Positions 52,891 to 61,247 of a stretch of DNA of 64,000 nt are shown in pieces; position 1 is the first letter of the stretch; each line of letters opens with the position of its first letter. Made by a program: the position numbers and the translations under genes. Location of the stretch: assembly GCF_008807375.1 (NCBI RefSeq), contig NZ_CP043311.1, positions 3,514,001 through 3,578,000 on the forward strand, given 5' to 3'. Source of the stretch: Pseudomonas lalkuanensis. Lineage in GTDB: Bacteria; Pseudomonadota; Gammaproteobacteria; Pseudomonadales; Pseudomonadaceae. The notes below the pieces were generated by a model. That model was not told where the DNA came from. It did not search any database and saw nothing but the letters and a program-made list of their open reading frames with translations.

Positions 52891-53391
52891 TCAGAAGTCG
52901 TTGCGCCCACGATGCTGGAGCATCGGCACCAGATACACCGGCACCTCGGATAACTGCACAAGGCGCGCCGCGGTGCGGCCAAGCGGAGTCTCCAGCGGCG
53001 TCCCGTGGCTGTGGCTCCCCACCACGAGCAGGTCCACCGAAAGCTTTTGCACTTCTTCGAGGATGACCAGCGGCGGATCGCCCTGGACCACCCGTACGGC
53101 GCGAATCATGTCGAGGTCCTGGACAGCTTCGCCCATTTCGTCGCGAAAGCCCTCCAGCACCCTTTGCTCGATGCTCGACATGACGGTGCCCAGCCCCTTG
53201 GCACGCAGTTCTTTCAGAGTGTCGTCATCGAGATAGGTCTGCAGCACCGACTCGGCGAACAGGCCTAGCGGTTCGACCGCGTGCACTACATAGAGTTGGG
53301 CGTTGTAGGCCCTGGCGAGGGACAGAGCGTGTTGCAGTACGTAGGGAGCATAGAGACCGAGGTCCGTGGCATAGAGAATGGAACGAATCAT
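52891..53391 (-). CDS. Universal stress protein (UspA family)
   Basis: This 166-residue protein starts MIRSILYATDLGLYAPYVLQ and ends with the nucleotide-binding motif GSHSHGTPLETPLGRTAARL (G-x2-G-x9-G-(S/T) type) followed by the VPVYLVP strand. ATP-binding Usp proteins act in stress survival, but no specific role is evident. It is followed by a gap of 44 nt before the 5'-nucleotidase gene. Confidence 0.9.
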   Translation of the reverse strand: MIRSILYATDLGLYAPYVLQHALSLARAYNAQLYVVHAVEPLGLFAESVLQTYLDDDTLKELRAKGLGTVMSSIEQRVLEGFRDEMGEAVQDLDMIRAVRVVQGDPPLVILEEVQKLSVDLLVVGSHSHGTPLETPLGRTAARLVQLSEVPVYLVPMLQHRGRNDF

Positions 53392-53435
53392 GAGGCCTCC
53401 TACCGCCTTGCATGGCTGGCCTCACCAGAGCTTAG

Positions 53436-54341
53436 TCACAACTGCGATTCGTTGCTTACGCCATGGGGCACGTGCCCGGTAGCCACTACGTCGCGGGCTT
53501 TTTCGCAGTGCCCGGCCTGATCGTCGAAGAACACATCCGCACCGAAAGTCTCGAGGATCGAGGCCTTTTCCAGCCCACCAAGGAAGAAGGACTCGTCCAG
53601 TCGGATATCCCACTCGCGCAGGGTGCGGATGACCCGCTCGTGGGCCGGCGCCGAGCGCGCGGTCACCAACGCCGTGCGGATCGGGCAGGCATCGGGCGGG
53701 AACTCCTGCTGCAGCCGGTTCAGCGCCGAGAGGAAGGGTTTGAAGGGGCCGCCATCCAGCGGTTCGCGGGCCGAGTCGCGCTCGTGGGCCTGGAAAGCCT
53801 CGAGGCCACCGGTCTGGTAGATGCGCTCGGAATGATCGGAAAAGAGCACCGCATCGCCATCGAAGGCGATGCGTAATTCATTGCTCGCCGCCCGGCGCGG
53901 ACCGCCGGAAAGAATGGTGGCGGAGGCAAAGCCGCTCTGCAGGGCCCGGCGCACGTCTTCGGCGTGAGTGGACAGGAACAGGTGGCAACCGAACGCACGC
54001 AGATAGGGTTCCGGGCTGCGCCCGCCAACGAAAGCCGCGCGGGAGATGCCAAGGCCATAGTGCTGGATGGAATTGAACGCCCGCAGGCCGGTGTCGGCGC
54101 TGTTGCGCGACACCAGGATGACCTCCACCCGCGGCTGGCCGAGCTGTTCGTTCAGGCCCAGCAGTTTTTCCACCAGCGGATAGGCATCACCGGGCTCCAG
54201 CACCTCGTCCTCGTGCTCGATCTGGTACTGGCGGTAGGCTTCTATGCCTTCCGCCTCGTAGACCCGGTGACTTTCGTCCAGATCGAACAGCGCCCGCGAC
54301 GAAATCGCCAATACCAGCTTGTCACCCAATCCCTTGCCCAT
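53436..54341 (-). CDS. 5'-nucleotidase (NT5C1 family)
   Basis: This 301-residue protein matches the cytosolic 5'-nucleotidase family PF06189: KLVLAISSRALFDLDESHRVYE with the DLDES element, RVEVILVSRNSADTG, FDGDAVLFSDHSERIY, and a C-terminal VFFDDQAGHCEKAR. It hydrolyses 5'-nucleoside monophosphates. The frame is open upstream, but ATG 54341 gives the family start MGKGLGDKLVLA. It begins 13 nt after the PanE-like gene. Confidence 0.92.
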   Translation of the reverse strand: MGKGLGDKLVLAISSRALFDLDESHRVYEAEGIEAYRQYQIEHEDEVLEPGDAYPLVEKLLGLNEQLGQPRVEVILVSRNSADTGLRAFNSIQHYGLGISRAAFVGGRSPEPYLRAFGCHLFLSTHAEDVRRALQSGFASATILSGGPRRAASNELRIAFDGDAVLFSDHSERIYQTGGLEAFQAHERDSAREPLDGGPFKPFLSALNRLQQEFPPDACPIRTALVTARSAPAHERVIRTLREWDIRLDESFFLGGLEKASILETFGADVFFDDQAGHCEKARDVVATGHVPHGVSNESQL

Positions 54342-54354
54342 GGAGGTTTGCCTC

Positions 54355-55308
54355 TCAGCCCTGGTTGCGCGCGTCGATGAAGCGTAGCGCCTGGTAGAGC
54401 GCGCGAATGCGCGGCATCTCGAAGCCTGCCGCAGCGGCAGCAGCCAGCGCGGCCTCGTAGATGGCACCGAGCTCCAGCGGGCGCTTCTGCACGAAGTCGT
54501 GGTACATGCTCGGCAGGTAATCGGGCATGCGGTCGGTGGAAGCCAGCAGCTTGGCGGCGAAGTTGTCCGGAATGCGATGGCCGACGGCGGTGGCGGCATC
54601 CACCACTTCCTGCATGATGGCCTGGATCAGCTCGCGGATATCGGCGTTCCCCATGAGCGCGGTGGTGCCGGCATTCAGCAGCACCGACAGGCCGTTGTAA
54701 GGCACGTTCCACACCAGCTTCTGCCAGCGCGCCTGATCCAGGTTGGCGACTGCGGCCGAATCGATGCCAGCCGACTTGAACATGGCCGAGCCCTCCTCCG
54801 CCAGCGCTTGCCGCTCCACGTCATCACCGGCCGGGCCGGAGTGATAGCCGAGGTTCACCGCTCCCAGGGACTGATGCTCGATCACCCCTGGCGCCGAGCG
54901 GTGCACGCAGATGTAGCAGAGCCCACCGAGCAGATGCAGGGTCTCGGGCAGCAGCGGACGCAGCTCATCCTCCACGGCCAGGCCGTTCTGCAGCAGGACC
55001 ACCTTGGCACCGGGTGCCGCGGCCTGGGCAATCACCGGTGCCAGCGCGGCGTTGCTGGTGGTCTTGGCCCCCACCAGCAGCCAGTCGCAGGGCGGCATGT
55101 CGGCAACGTCGCGGTAGGCCTGGGCCGGGAACAGTGCCTGGGCACCGTGCACCACGCTGTTCAGCTGCAGGCCGCGTGCGGCCACGGCGTCGTACTCGCT
55201 GCGCAGCAGGAAATGCACGTCGAAGCCGGCACGGGCCAGCATCACGCCATAAAAGCCGCCGATGGCACCGGTACCGATGATGCCGATGCGTGGTTTGCTT
55301 GAATTCAT
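54355..55308 (-). CDS. 2-dehydropantoate 2-reductase-like protein (PanE family)
   Basis: This 317-residue protein has the Rossmann motif IGIIGTGAIGGFYG, LLVGAKTTSN and a catalytic Lys region (WQKLVWNVPYNGLSVL). PanE uses NADPH to make pantoate for coenzyme A. Paralogues are common in Pseudomonas, so I give no gene symbol. It lies in a minus-strand run with the thioredoxin-like gene (stop and start abut at 55308/55309) and the nucleotidase. Confidence 0.88.
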   Translation of the reverse strand: MNSSKPRIGIIGTGAIGGFYGVMLARAGFDVHFLLRSEYDAVAARGLQLNSVVHGAQALFPAQAYRDVADMPPCDWLLVGAKTTSNAALAPVIAQAAAPGAKVVLLQNGLAVEDELRPLLPETLHLLGGLCYICVHRSAPGVIEHQSLGAVNLGYHSGPAGDDVERQALAEEGSAMFKSAGIDSAAVANLDQARWQKLVWNVPYNGLSVLLNAGTTALMGNADIRELIQAIMQEVVDAATAVGHRIPDNFAAKLLASTDRMPDYLPSMYHDFVQKRPLELGAIYEAALAAAAAAGFEMPRIRALYQALRFIDARNQG

Positions 55309-55695
55309 CTAGGGAAGCTCCTCTGCCGGCCGGGCCAGCGCCCGGTCCAGGGCTTGAATCAGATCATCGCGCCGCAGGCTGGAATGCAGCGCGCCATGGA
55401 AATCGCCATTTCGGACCACGAACAACGCAGGGAGGTGGAATACCTCATAGCGCTGCACCAGCCCACCATTATTGCCGGCATCTATCCAGCACAATCGTTC
55501 CACTGGCAGGCCCGCGCCCGGCAGATGCTCACGGGCCCAGCGACAACTGGCACAGCCCGTGCTCGTGAAGATCACCAGGGAAGTGCCGGGAAGCTCGAGC
55601 AGACGGTGGTCGGCATCCAGGTCGGACAATTCCACCTCGGGCACTATAGTGTCTTGGGCAATGCCGGATTCGAGGCTCCGGGAGTTCGCGGTCAT
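55309..55695 (-). CDS. Thioredoxin-like protein (CxxC)
   Basis: This 128-residue protein has a thioredoxin-type fold with C48-AS-C51 in TSTGCASCRWAR and a cis-Pro segment (HLPALFVVRNGD). No signal peptide is visible. The start at 55695 uses the CATG shared with the divergent PilZ start; AGGAA lies upstream inside the PilZ gene. Either the true start is internal or the two mRNAs overlap. Confidence 0.82.
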   Translation of the reverse strand: MTANSRSLESGIAQDTIVPEVELSDLDADHRLLELPGTSLVIFTSTGCASCRWAREHLPGAGLPVERLCWIDAGNNGGLVQRYEVFHLPALFVVRNGDFHGALHSSLRRDDLIQALDRALARPAEELP

Positions 55696-56104
55696 GCGTC
55701 AGTTCCTGCGTCACCCCACGGAAATGCCCGTGGAGCTGGTTCCGCGCAAGGGCAGGCACCTGCCCCTGCAGCGGCTGCACGATATCAGCCTGGGAGGGGT
55801 GGCGTGCAACTCCGCCCGCGCGTTTCGGCGCGGCACCGCCATAGAACTGTGCATCCCTCTGCTCGGCGAGCAGGCACGCTTCTCAGGAACCGTGGCCTGG
55901 TGCCGCAAGGAAACGCACGACTACATGATCGGCATCGCTTTCACCGACGAAGAGAACATGTTCCGCGCACGCATGGTGGAGCAAATCTGCCTGATCGAGC
56001 AGTACCGCAAGCAGCAGGAAGATGTCGTCGGCCACGCCCTGGTACCGGAAGAGGTGGCGCAGGAATGGATCGCCCTCCACGCGGCGGACTTCGCCCCGGT
56101 CTGA
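55694..56104 (+). CDS. PilZ domain c-di-GMP-binding protein
   Basis: This 136-residue protein has the two c-di-GMP motifs: R2-QFL-R6 (RxxxR) at the N-terminus and DISLGG (D/NxSxxG) at about 31-36. The body of the domain runs to residue 90 (FSGTVAWCRKE...MIGIAF), followed by a helical tail. It should bind c-di-GMP as a stand-alone effector. ATG 55694 has GGGAG 8 nt upstream and retains the complete RxxxR motif. It is divergent from the thioredoxin-like gene. Confidence 0.9.
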   Translation: MRQFLRHPTEMPVELVPRKGRHLPLQRLHDISLGGVACNSARAFRRGTAIELCIPLLGEQARFSGTVAWCRKETHDYMIGIAFTDEENMFRARMVEQICLIEQYRKQQEDVVGHALVPEEVAQEWIALHAADFAPV

Positions 56105-56272
56105 AATCGTGCAAATTCCACGTTCTACGCACGCATTCGCCATTGTCGAGGTTGCGTGGAAAGCGTTAAGGTTCCCGTCCCCGCTGCGTTTTTACTGCTG
56201 TGCTCTCCGCCAAACGGGGATCGCTGGCGGCCGGCACCCGTGACCTGACGACCCTGACCGATGAAAAGCACG

Positions 56273-57346
56273 ATGGCTGATTTACAGATCGACGACCTTA
56301 ACGTTGCCTCCAACGAGACCCTGATCACGCCGGAGCAGTTGAAGCGCGAAATTCCCCTGACCGATGAAGCCCTGGGCACCGTCGCCAACGGCCGCCAGGT
56401 GGTCCGCAATATCCTCGATGGCAAGGACCATCGCCTGTTCGTGGTCGTGGGCCCCTGCTCCATCCACGACATCAAGGCCGCTCACGAGTACGCCGACCGC
56501 CTGAAAGGGCTGGCCGCTGAGCTGTCCGATACCCTCTTCCTGGTGATGCGCGTGTACTTCGAGAAGCCGCGCACCACTGTCGGCTGGAAAGGCCTGATCA
56601 ACGACCCCTACCTGGATGACTCCTTCAAGATCCAGGACGGCCTGCACATCGGCCGCCAGTTGCTGCGTGACCTGGCCGAGAAAGGCCTGCCCACCGCCAC
56701 CGAGGCCCTGGACCCGATCTCCCCGCAATACCTGCAGGACCTGATCAGCTGGTCGGCCATCGGCGCCCGCACCACCGAATCCCAGACCCACCGCGAAATG
56801 GCTTCCGGCCTGTCTTCCGCGGTCGGCTTCAAGAACGGCACCGACGGTAGCCTGACCGTGGCGATCAACGCCCTGCAGTCAGTCTCCAGCCCGCACCGCT
56901 TCCTCGGCATCAACCAGGAAGGTGGCGTGTCCATCGTCACCACCAAGGGCAACGCCTACGGCCACGTGGTGCTGCGCGGTGGCAACGGCAAGCCGAACTA
57001 CGACTCGGTCAGCGTCGCCATCTGCGAACAAGAGCTGACCAAGGCCGGCATCCGCCCGAACATCATGGTCGACTGCAGCCACGCCAACTCCAACAAGGAC
57101 CCGGCCCTGCAGCCCCTGGTCATGGACAACGTCGCCAACCAGATCCTGGAAGGCAACAACTCCATCGTCGGCCTGATGGTGGAAAGCCACCTGGGCTGGG
57201 GCAACCAGTCGATTCCGAAAGATCTCGACCAGCTCAAGTACGGCGTTTCCATCACCGATGCCTGCATCGACTGGGATACCACCGAGAAAGCACTGCGCAG
57301 CATGCACGCCAAGCTCAAGGACGTACTGCCCAAGCGCCAGCGCTGA
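56273..57346 (+). CDS. 3-deoxy-7-phosphoheptulonate synthase (type I DAHP synthase)
   Basis: This 357-residue enzyme joins phosphoenolpyruvate and erythrose 4-phosphate, the first step of aromatic amino acid synthesis. Conserved parts are VVVGPCSIHDIKAAHEYA, RTTVGWKGLINDP, GFKNGTDGSL, NIMVDCSHANSNKDP and ESHLGWGNQ. I choose ATG 56273 (MADLQIDDLN), matching related sequences; ATG 56261 is possible. The feedback class (Tyr, Phe or Trp) cannot be set by eye, so no symbol is given. Terminator follows. Confidence 0.95.
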   Translation: MADLQIDDLNVASNETLITPEQLKREIPLTDEALGTVANGRQVVRNILDGKDHRLFVVVGPCSIHDIKAAHEYADRLKGLAAELSDTLFLVMRVYFEKPRTTVGWKGLINDPYLDDSFKIQDGLHIGRQLLRDLAEKGLPTATEALDPISPQYLQDLISWSAIGARTTESQTHREMASGLSSAVGFKNGTDGSLTVAINALQSVSSPHRFLGINQEGGVSIVTTKGNAYGHVVLRGGNGKPNYDSVSVAICEQELTKAGIRPNIMVDCSHANSNKDPALQPLVMDNVANQILEGNNSIVGLMVESHLGWGNQSIPKDLDQLKYGVSITDACIDWDTTEKALRSMHAKLKDVLPKRQR

Positions 57347-57364
57347 TTGACAGCCAGAAACGAG

Positions 57365-57392
57365 AACGCCGGGCAATTGCCCGGCGTTTTTC
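57365..57392. terminator. Terminator after the DAHP synthase gene
   Basis: AACGCCGGGCAATTGCCCGG followed by CGTTTTT forms a near-perfect stem (GCCGGGC/GCCCGGC) with a T-run for the plus strand. An A-run on the other side is short, so it serves mainly the DAHP synthase transcript. Confidence 0.9.
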
Positions 57393-57405
57393 ATTGTGCG
57401 TCCGC

Positions 57406-57690
57406 TCAGGCGCTATGTTGCGACTGGCGCTGGCGACGCTCGATGTAGCGCTCGACGTAGGAGCAGGACGGGATCACGGTGTAACCATTGTCCTCGGCAT
57501 ATTCCAGGGCGGACTCAGTCAGTGCTGCCGCGATCCCGCGACCACGCAGGACGTTCGGCACGAAAGTGCGATAGATGTCCAGCGTCTGTTTACCCAGGTC
57601 CATATAGGCCAGGTATGCACGATGACCGTCCACGGTGGTCTCGAACTGATGACCTGCCTGGTCATGGTGGATGGACATTGCCTCGCTCAT
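57406..57690 (-). CDS. Small GNAT-fold N-acetyltransferase (YjdJ-type)
   Basis: This 94-residue protein belongs to the short GNAT family PF14542: HRAYLAYMDLGKQTLDIYRTFVP, LRGRGIAAALTESALEYAE (acetyl-CoA loop RGRGIA) and TVIPSCSYVERYI. The substrate is unknown. ATG 57690 with AGGAG 5 nt upstream is preferred; a GTG at 57693 lies too close to the ribosome site. It lies 20 nt downstream of the unknown membrane-anchored gene's stop is not its own operon partner: that gene (57711) is upstream on the same strand. Confidence 0.85.
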   Translation of the reverse strand: MSEAMSIHHDQAGHQFETTVDGHRAYLAYMDLGKQTLDIYRTFVPNVLRGRGIAAALTESALEYAEDNGYTVIPSCSYVERYIERRQRQSQHSA

Positions 57691-57710
57691 CACTACTCCT
57701 CTGAGGGGGT

Positions 57711-58985
57711 CTAAAACCTTACCCGTACCTTATCTATCTTTTCCAGCCGAAGGAACATCTCTGCCGTGCCGGAACCGAATTGCACGCTGAGATACGCCTT
57801 TCCGTTCTCCACCTTGTGTAATACACCCTGGTAATAGGCGCCATCGAAGGTGATGAACTGCAGACGCTTGCCGGCATATCCCGGCAGATCGGCAACATTG
57901 ACGAACTCATACTGCTGCACGGCACGTCCGTCTTCTTCGTTTTCCTGGGTCGCCGTGACTCTCTCGAGACCGACAGGTTCGTTTCGTGCCACCATCGGAT
58001 CGACCCAGGCAAATTCGACCGACTGCACCAGCTCCTGGTTCACCAGCACCGCCGGACGCAACATGGACATCACGTCCTTGGGCTCGAAGAACTGCAAGCC
58101 ATCCCACGCCATGCCTTCGCTTGGCATCAGCTCCACCCGCAGCGACTGCGGGTCCTTCAGATAGCGGCCGTAGGCATCGAGCATCGGCTGCGCCAGTGCG
58201 ATCTTCTGGCTGCGCAGCACGGTATCGAACTTCCGCACTGCGGTTTTCAGGTACTCCTCAGGCGACTGGCCGAGCTTGCCCGCGCAGAACTGCTGGATCT
58301 TGCGCTGATACTGGTTGTCGTTCAGCTCGAAGATCACGCTGGACATGTGCGGCGGATTCACCTGCAGATCGCCCGGTGTCTCTGGCATGTTAGACAAGGA
58401 CAGGCTGAGGCGCACTTCACCCATGTCGCGGGTATCGGAAGTCAGGTTCAGATTGAGTTTCTGCGCGCCCGGCTGGAACAGGTAAGAGAACTCCGCATCC
58501 GTTTCCAGGGTGCGGTAGCCCATCTCCAGAAGTTCGTCGGTGCCAATGTTGCGCACAGTGCCGCAGGCCACTTCGCTCATTGCCGTGAACAGGCTGCGTT
58601 CAGGCGGCGTGTTGTAGAGCTGCTGCATGAATGGCCCGTGCACTTCCAGGGCAATGCCCTTCAGGCTCAACGCCATCTGTTCGGGAAACTTGCCCTCGGC
58701 AAGGCGCTCCTTGAAGCTGAGGAGTTCGCCCAGCCCCTTGAACTTCAGTTCGGCTCGCTGCACGCCCAGGCTATCGCCAATGGCGGGAATACGAATCTGG
58801 AGGTTCTCCAGGCCGACCCGGCCATCGAAAGAAGAAGTAATCCCGCCATAGGTGACATCCATCACCGGCGACAACTTGCTGATAGCGTCATCCATGATCG
58901 ATCTGACCGACCACCAGAGCGACAACTTGATGATCAACCCGACGGCCAGAACCGCGAGCAATCCCCACTTGAGAATCTTCGACAT
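57711..58985 (-). CDS. Unknown protein with an N-terminal membrane anchor
   Basis: This 424-residue protein begins MSKILKWGLLAVLAVGLIIK, one signal-anchor helix, and the rest is probably periplasmic. It has alternating beta-like segments (VTYGGITSSFDGRVGLENLQ near 45-64) and acidic, helical parts. The pattern of an N-terminal anchor with a tubular beta region recalls AsmA/YdgA-like proteins, but I do not recognise the family. ATG 58985 precedes the helix; the frame is open 51 nt upstream. It lies 20 nt before the acetyltransferase gene, so the two may be co-transcribed. Confidence 0.8.
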   Translation of the reverse strand: MSKILKWGLLAVLAVGLIIKLSLWWSVRSIMDDAISKLSPVMDVTYGGITSSFDGRVGLENLQIRIPAIGDSLGVQRAELKFKGLGELLSFKERLAEGKFPEQMALSLKGIALEVHGPFMQQLYNTPPERSLFTAMSEVACGTVRNIGTDELLEMGYRTLETDAEFSYLFQPGAQKLNLNLTSDTRDMGEVRLSLSLSNMPETPGDLQVNPPHMSSVIFELNDNQYQRKIQQFCAGKLGQSPEEYLKTAVRKFDTVLRSQKIALAQPMLDAYGRYLKDPQSLRVELMPSEGMAWDGLQFFEPKDVMSMLRPAVLVNQELVQSVEFAWVDPMVARNEPVGLERVTATQENEEDGRAVQQYEFVNVADLPGYAGKRLQFITFDGAYYQGVLHKVENGKAYLSVQFGSGTAEMFLRLEKIDKVRVRF

Positions 58986-59438
58986 AGTGACGTCCTTGAA
59001 GTCTGCGCTTCGCCTTGGATATCGGAAGCAGCGCAAGCTTATCAGTGGGCAGCAATCACAACCACGCGGACACTTTGAATGGGCGAAGATATTTTACGAA
59101 TCCCTGAAAAAGTTCCCTTTTCCAAGCATTTTTTTAGCGCGGGCAACATCCGTACTCGGGTCGGAGTAACGCCTGTCCGAAGATGGTGAGGAATCCGCGC
59201 ACATGACCGGCGTGGGCCTACACTTGCTTACTCGACTGATCAAAGAACAATCAGTCTGGCCATTTTTTGATCAGCGACCTCGTTATTTGCTCGTGAACTA
59301 GCCGGCAAGCTGAAAAAAATGTGCCTGCCTTGCACAAGGTCAGTTTACTTACTACAAGTTATGGGTAGTATGTACGCCGGCTAATTTCCCAAGCTCGGGG
59401 AATTGCTTTATGGAAATGTCCACCTTAAGGGGAACACG
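58986..59438. other. Long A/T-rich intergenic region upstream of oprI
   Basis: This 453-nt region has no credible gene. It includes a 7-bp inverted repeat GACTGAT/ATCAGTC with a 9-nt loop (59234-59256) and a T6 tract ten bases later, plus a possible oprI promoter (59344-59371). The leader upstream of oprI is about 60 nt from that promoter. Confidence 0.6.
59344..59371 (+). promoter_or_regulatory. Possible oprI promoter
   Basis: TTTACT (59344-59349) and TAGTAT (59366-59371) are 16 nt apart. TTGCAC (59330-59335) with TACAAG (59353-59358), spaced 17 nt, is an alternative. High oprI expression would favour additional elements that I cannot identify. Confidence 0.4.
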
Positions 59439-59690
59439 ATGAACAACGTTCTGAAATTCTCTGCTCTGGCTCTGGCCGCAGTTCTGGCCACCGGTTGCAG
59501 CAGCGTATCCAAAGAAACCGAAGCTCGTCTGACTGCTACTGAAGACGCAGCTGCTCGCGCTCAGGCTCGTGCTGACGAAGCCTACCGCAAGGCTGACGAA
59601 GCTCTGGCCGCCGCTCAGAAAGCCCAGCAGACCGCTGACGAGGCTAACGAGCGCGCCCTGCGCATGCTGGAAAAAGCCAGCCGCAAGTAA
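59439..59690 (+). CDS. oprI: Major outer-membrane lipoprotein OprI
   Basis: This 83-residue protein is the Pseudomonas counterpart of Braun lipoprotein. The signal ends in the lipobox ATGC with C20, then a helical Ala-rich heptad region ([20 protein letters not shown]) forms the trimeric coiled coil, and the C-terminal Lys in ASRK can be linked to peptidoglycan. AAGGGGA precedes ATG 59439. Codon choice is unlike neighbours (many GCT, CGT and CTG), typical of a very highly expressed gene. The L,D-transpeptidase on the other strand may perform the linkage. Confidence 0.97.
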   Translation: MNNVLKFSALALAAVLATGCSSVSKETEARLTATEDAAARAQARADEAYRKADEALAAAQKAQQTADEANERALRMLEKASRK

Positions 59691-59706
59691 TAGCCTTCTG
59701 GCTATT

Positions 59707-59738
59707 AAGCCGACCCGGTCAAACGGGTCGGCTTTTTT
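59707..59738 (+). terminator. oprI terminator
   Basis: AAGCCGACCCGGTCAAACGG followed by GTCGGCTTTTTT has a 9-bp stem, a short loop and six T residues, 17 nt after the stop. Confidence 0.94.
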
Positions 59739-59815
59739 ATTGCCCGCCATTTTCCACCACGCTCTTCAATCGACCCGGCCTCCCTCTCCGAGTTACATGA
59801 ACGCCATGTTGCAGG

Positions 59816-59856
59816 CAAAAGAAAAAGCCCGCTGGCGAATCGCTCAGCGGGCTTCG
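59816..59856 (-). terminator. Terminator of the L,D-transpeptidase gene
   Basis: On the minus strand, AAGCCCGCTGAGCGATTCGC then CAGCGGGCTTTTTC forms a stem GCCCGCTG/CAGCGGGC with a T-run, about 18 nt after the transpeptidase stop. Confidence 0.88.
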
Positions 59857-59873
59857 TTGAAGCAGGAGTTCGA

Positions 59874-60836
59874 TCAGAGCTCAGTATTGGGCACAGTCGC
59901 CGCAACTGCGGAGTTGGGCTCGGCGATTTCCACCGGCAGGCCGTCTTCAGCTGCAACTACTTCGCGCACCACATCCCAGTCCAGCCGGATGGTATTCACC
60001 AGCTCTTCACGCTTGAGCAGCGCATTGATCACGGCAGTGTGCTTGTCCACCACCGACGGGTCGCCATTGTCATCCAGCGGCGCGTGGGCTTCCAGGTAGA
60101 CCTTGCCGCCGCTGACGCCAAACTTGTAGGGCTCGTTGACGATGCGCACCGAAGTACCTACCGGCGCCATCGCCGCCAGGGCCAGCACGTTGTTGTTCAG
60201 CATACGGAAGCAGCCGTGGCTGACGCGCATGCCGATGCCGAACTTCTTGTTCGAGCCGTGAATCAGGTAACCCGGCACGCCCAGGTTGAACTTGAATGGA
60301 CCAAGGGGGTTGTCCGGACCCGGCGGCACCACGGTGGGCAGCGGATCGCCGTCGGCGGCATGCTCTTCGCGGATCGACTTCGGGGGATACCAGGCCGGAT
60401 TGGAAGTCTTGGCAGTGATGGTGGTGTGCGCGATGGGCGAACCCCAACCTTCACGACCGATACCCAGCGGGTAGGTATGAACCACATTCTGCCCTTTCGG
60501 GAAGTAGTACATCCGGTACTCGGCGAGGTTGATCACGATACCCTCGCGCGGACCCGGCGGCAGGATGTAGCGGGTCGGCAGGATGATCTCGGTGCCAACG
60601 CCCGGGAGCCAGGGATCGACGCCGGGGTTGGCGGCGACCATCTCCAGGTAGCCCAGGTCATTGGCGACACCGATATCGGCGAAGGTGTCTTCGTACTTGG
60701 CCTTGATCACCTGGACCTGGCCGACGATGTCTTCGCCGGGCGGAGGCAGGGGCAGCTCGAGGGCTGCGACGGGCCCCGCCACCAGCAGGGATGCTAACGA
60801 CAGGGAGCGGGCGACGGCTGTAAAGCGCGGCAACAT
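59874..60836 (-). CDS. L,D-transpeptidase (YkuD domain) with LysM-like region
   Basis: This 320-residue exported protein (signal ending PVAALE) forms 3-3 peptidoglycan cross-links or links lipoproteins to peptidoglycan. The N-terminal part (about 35-95) has a LysM-like segment (YEDTFADIGVANDLGY). The YkuD domain contains HGSNKKFGIGMRVSHGCFRM with catalytic His and Cys. ATG 60836 precedes the signal; the frame is open farther upstream. In Pseudomonas it stands back-to-back with oprI as I recall, and their 3' ends converge here. Confidence 0.93.
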   Translation of the reverse strand: MLPRFTAVARSLSLASLLVAGPVAALELPLPPPGEDIVGQVQVIKAKYEDTFADIGVANDLGYLEMVAANPGVDPWLPGVGTEIILPTRYILPPGPREGIVINLAEYRMYYFPKGQNVVHTYPLGIGREGWGSPIAHTTITAKTSNPAWYPPKSIREEHAADGDPLPTVVPPGPDNPLGPFKFNLGVPGYLIHGSNKKFGIGMRVSHGCFRMLNNNVLALAAMAPVGTSVRIVNEPYKFGVSGGKVYLEAHAPLDDNGDPSVVDKHTAVINALLKREELVNTIRLDWDVVREVVAAEDGLPVEIAEPNSAVAATVPNTEL

Positions 60837-60909
60837 CCGGGAATCCTTGACAAACTGACTGATTGAAAGACTCGGAATTCTACACTGGCGCGAGCCGTGT
60901 CGGGAGCCC

Positions 60910-61191
60910 TCAGGCTCCCGACCAGACCGAGTGCTGCCCCTGACGCTGGGCCTCGAGGGTCGAGCGGCAGTTGGTGCACAGGCGACGGTCACGCAACAGG
61001 CCCTGCTCCAGATTACTCCAGCGGGGCTGGGCTGGCAGCAGGCCACCACAGAGGGTCCGGTCGGCGAATCCACCCAGTTCCAGCTGGCGAGCCACCAGGT
61101 GCAGGCGCACTTCGCGGCATGCGAACAGGTCGAGTTGCTCGTCGGGCTCAATCACTTTGTAGCCAAACAGGGACCAGACGGGGCGCGGCAT
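60910..61191 (-). CDS. Small unknown protein with cysteine pairs
   Basis: This 93-residue protein (MPRPVWSLFGYKVIEPDEQL) has four cysteines, C25, C48 and the pair C73-TN-C76, which could form a zinc site. The same small gene lies between the L,D-transpeptidase and tesA genes in P. aeruginosa as I recall. No function can be assigned. It ends 73 nt before the transpeptidase start, and a GGAGTCC ribosome site precedes it at about 61200. Confidence 0.65.
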   Translation of the reverse strand: MPRPVWSLFGYKVIEPDEQLDLFACREVRLHLVARQLELGGFADRTLCGGLLPAQPRWSNLEQGLLRDRRLCTNCRSTLEAQRQGQHSVWSGA

Positions 61192-61247
61192 GGAGGACTC
61201 CAGGGAGGGTGCGCAACATTAGCCGAAAGCGGGCCTCGGGAAAAGCG

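Noticed and set aside
59234..59256. GACTGAT/ATCAGTC hairpin with nearby T6 considered as a terminator or sRNA end
   Set aside because: The stem is only 7 bp and A/T-rich, and the T tract is ten bases away. No promoter for a small RNA could be identified.
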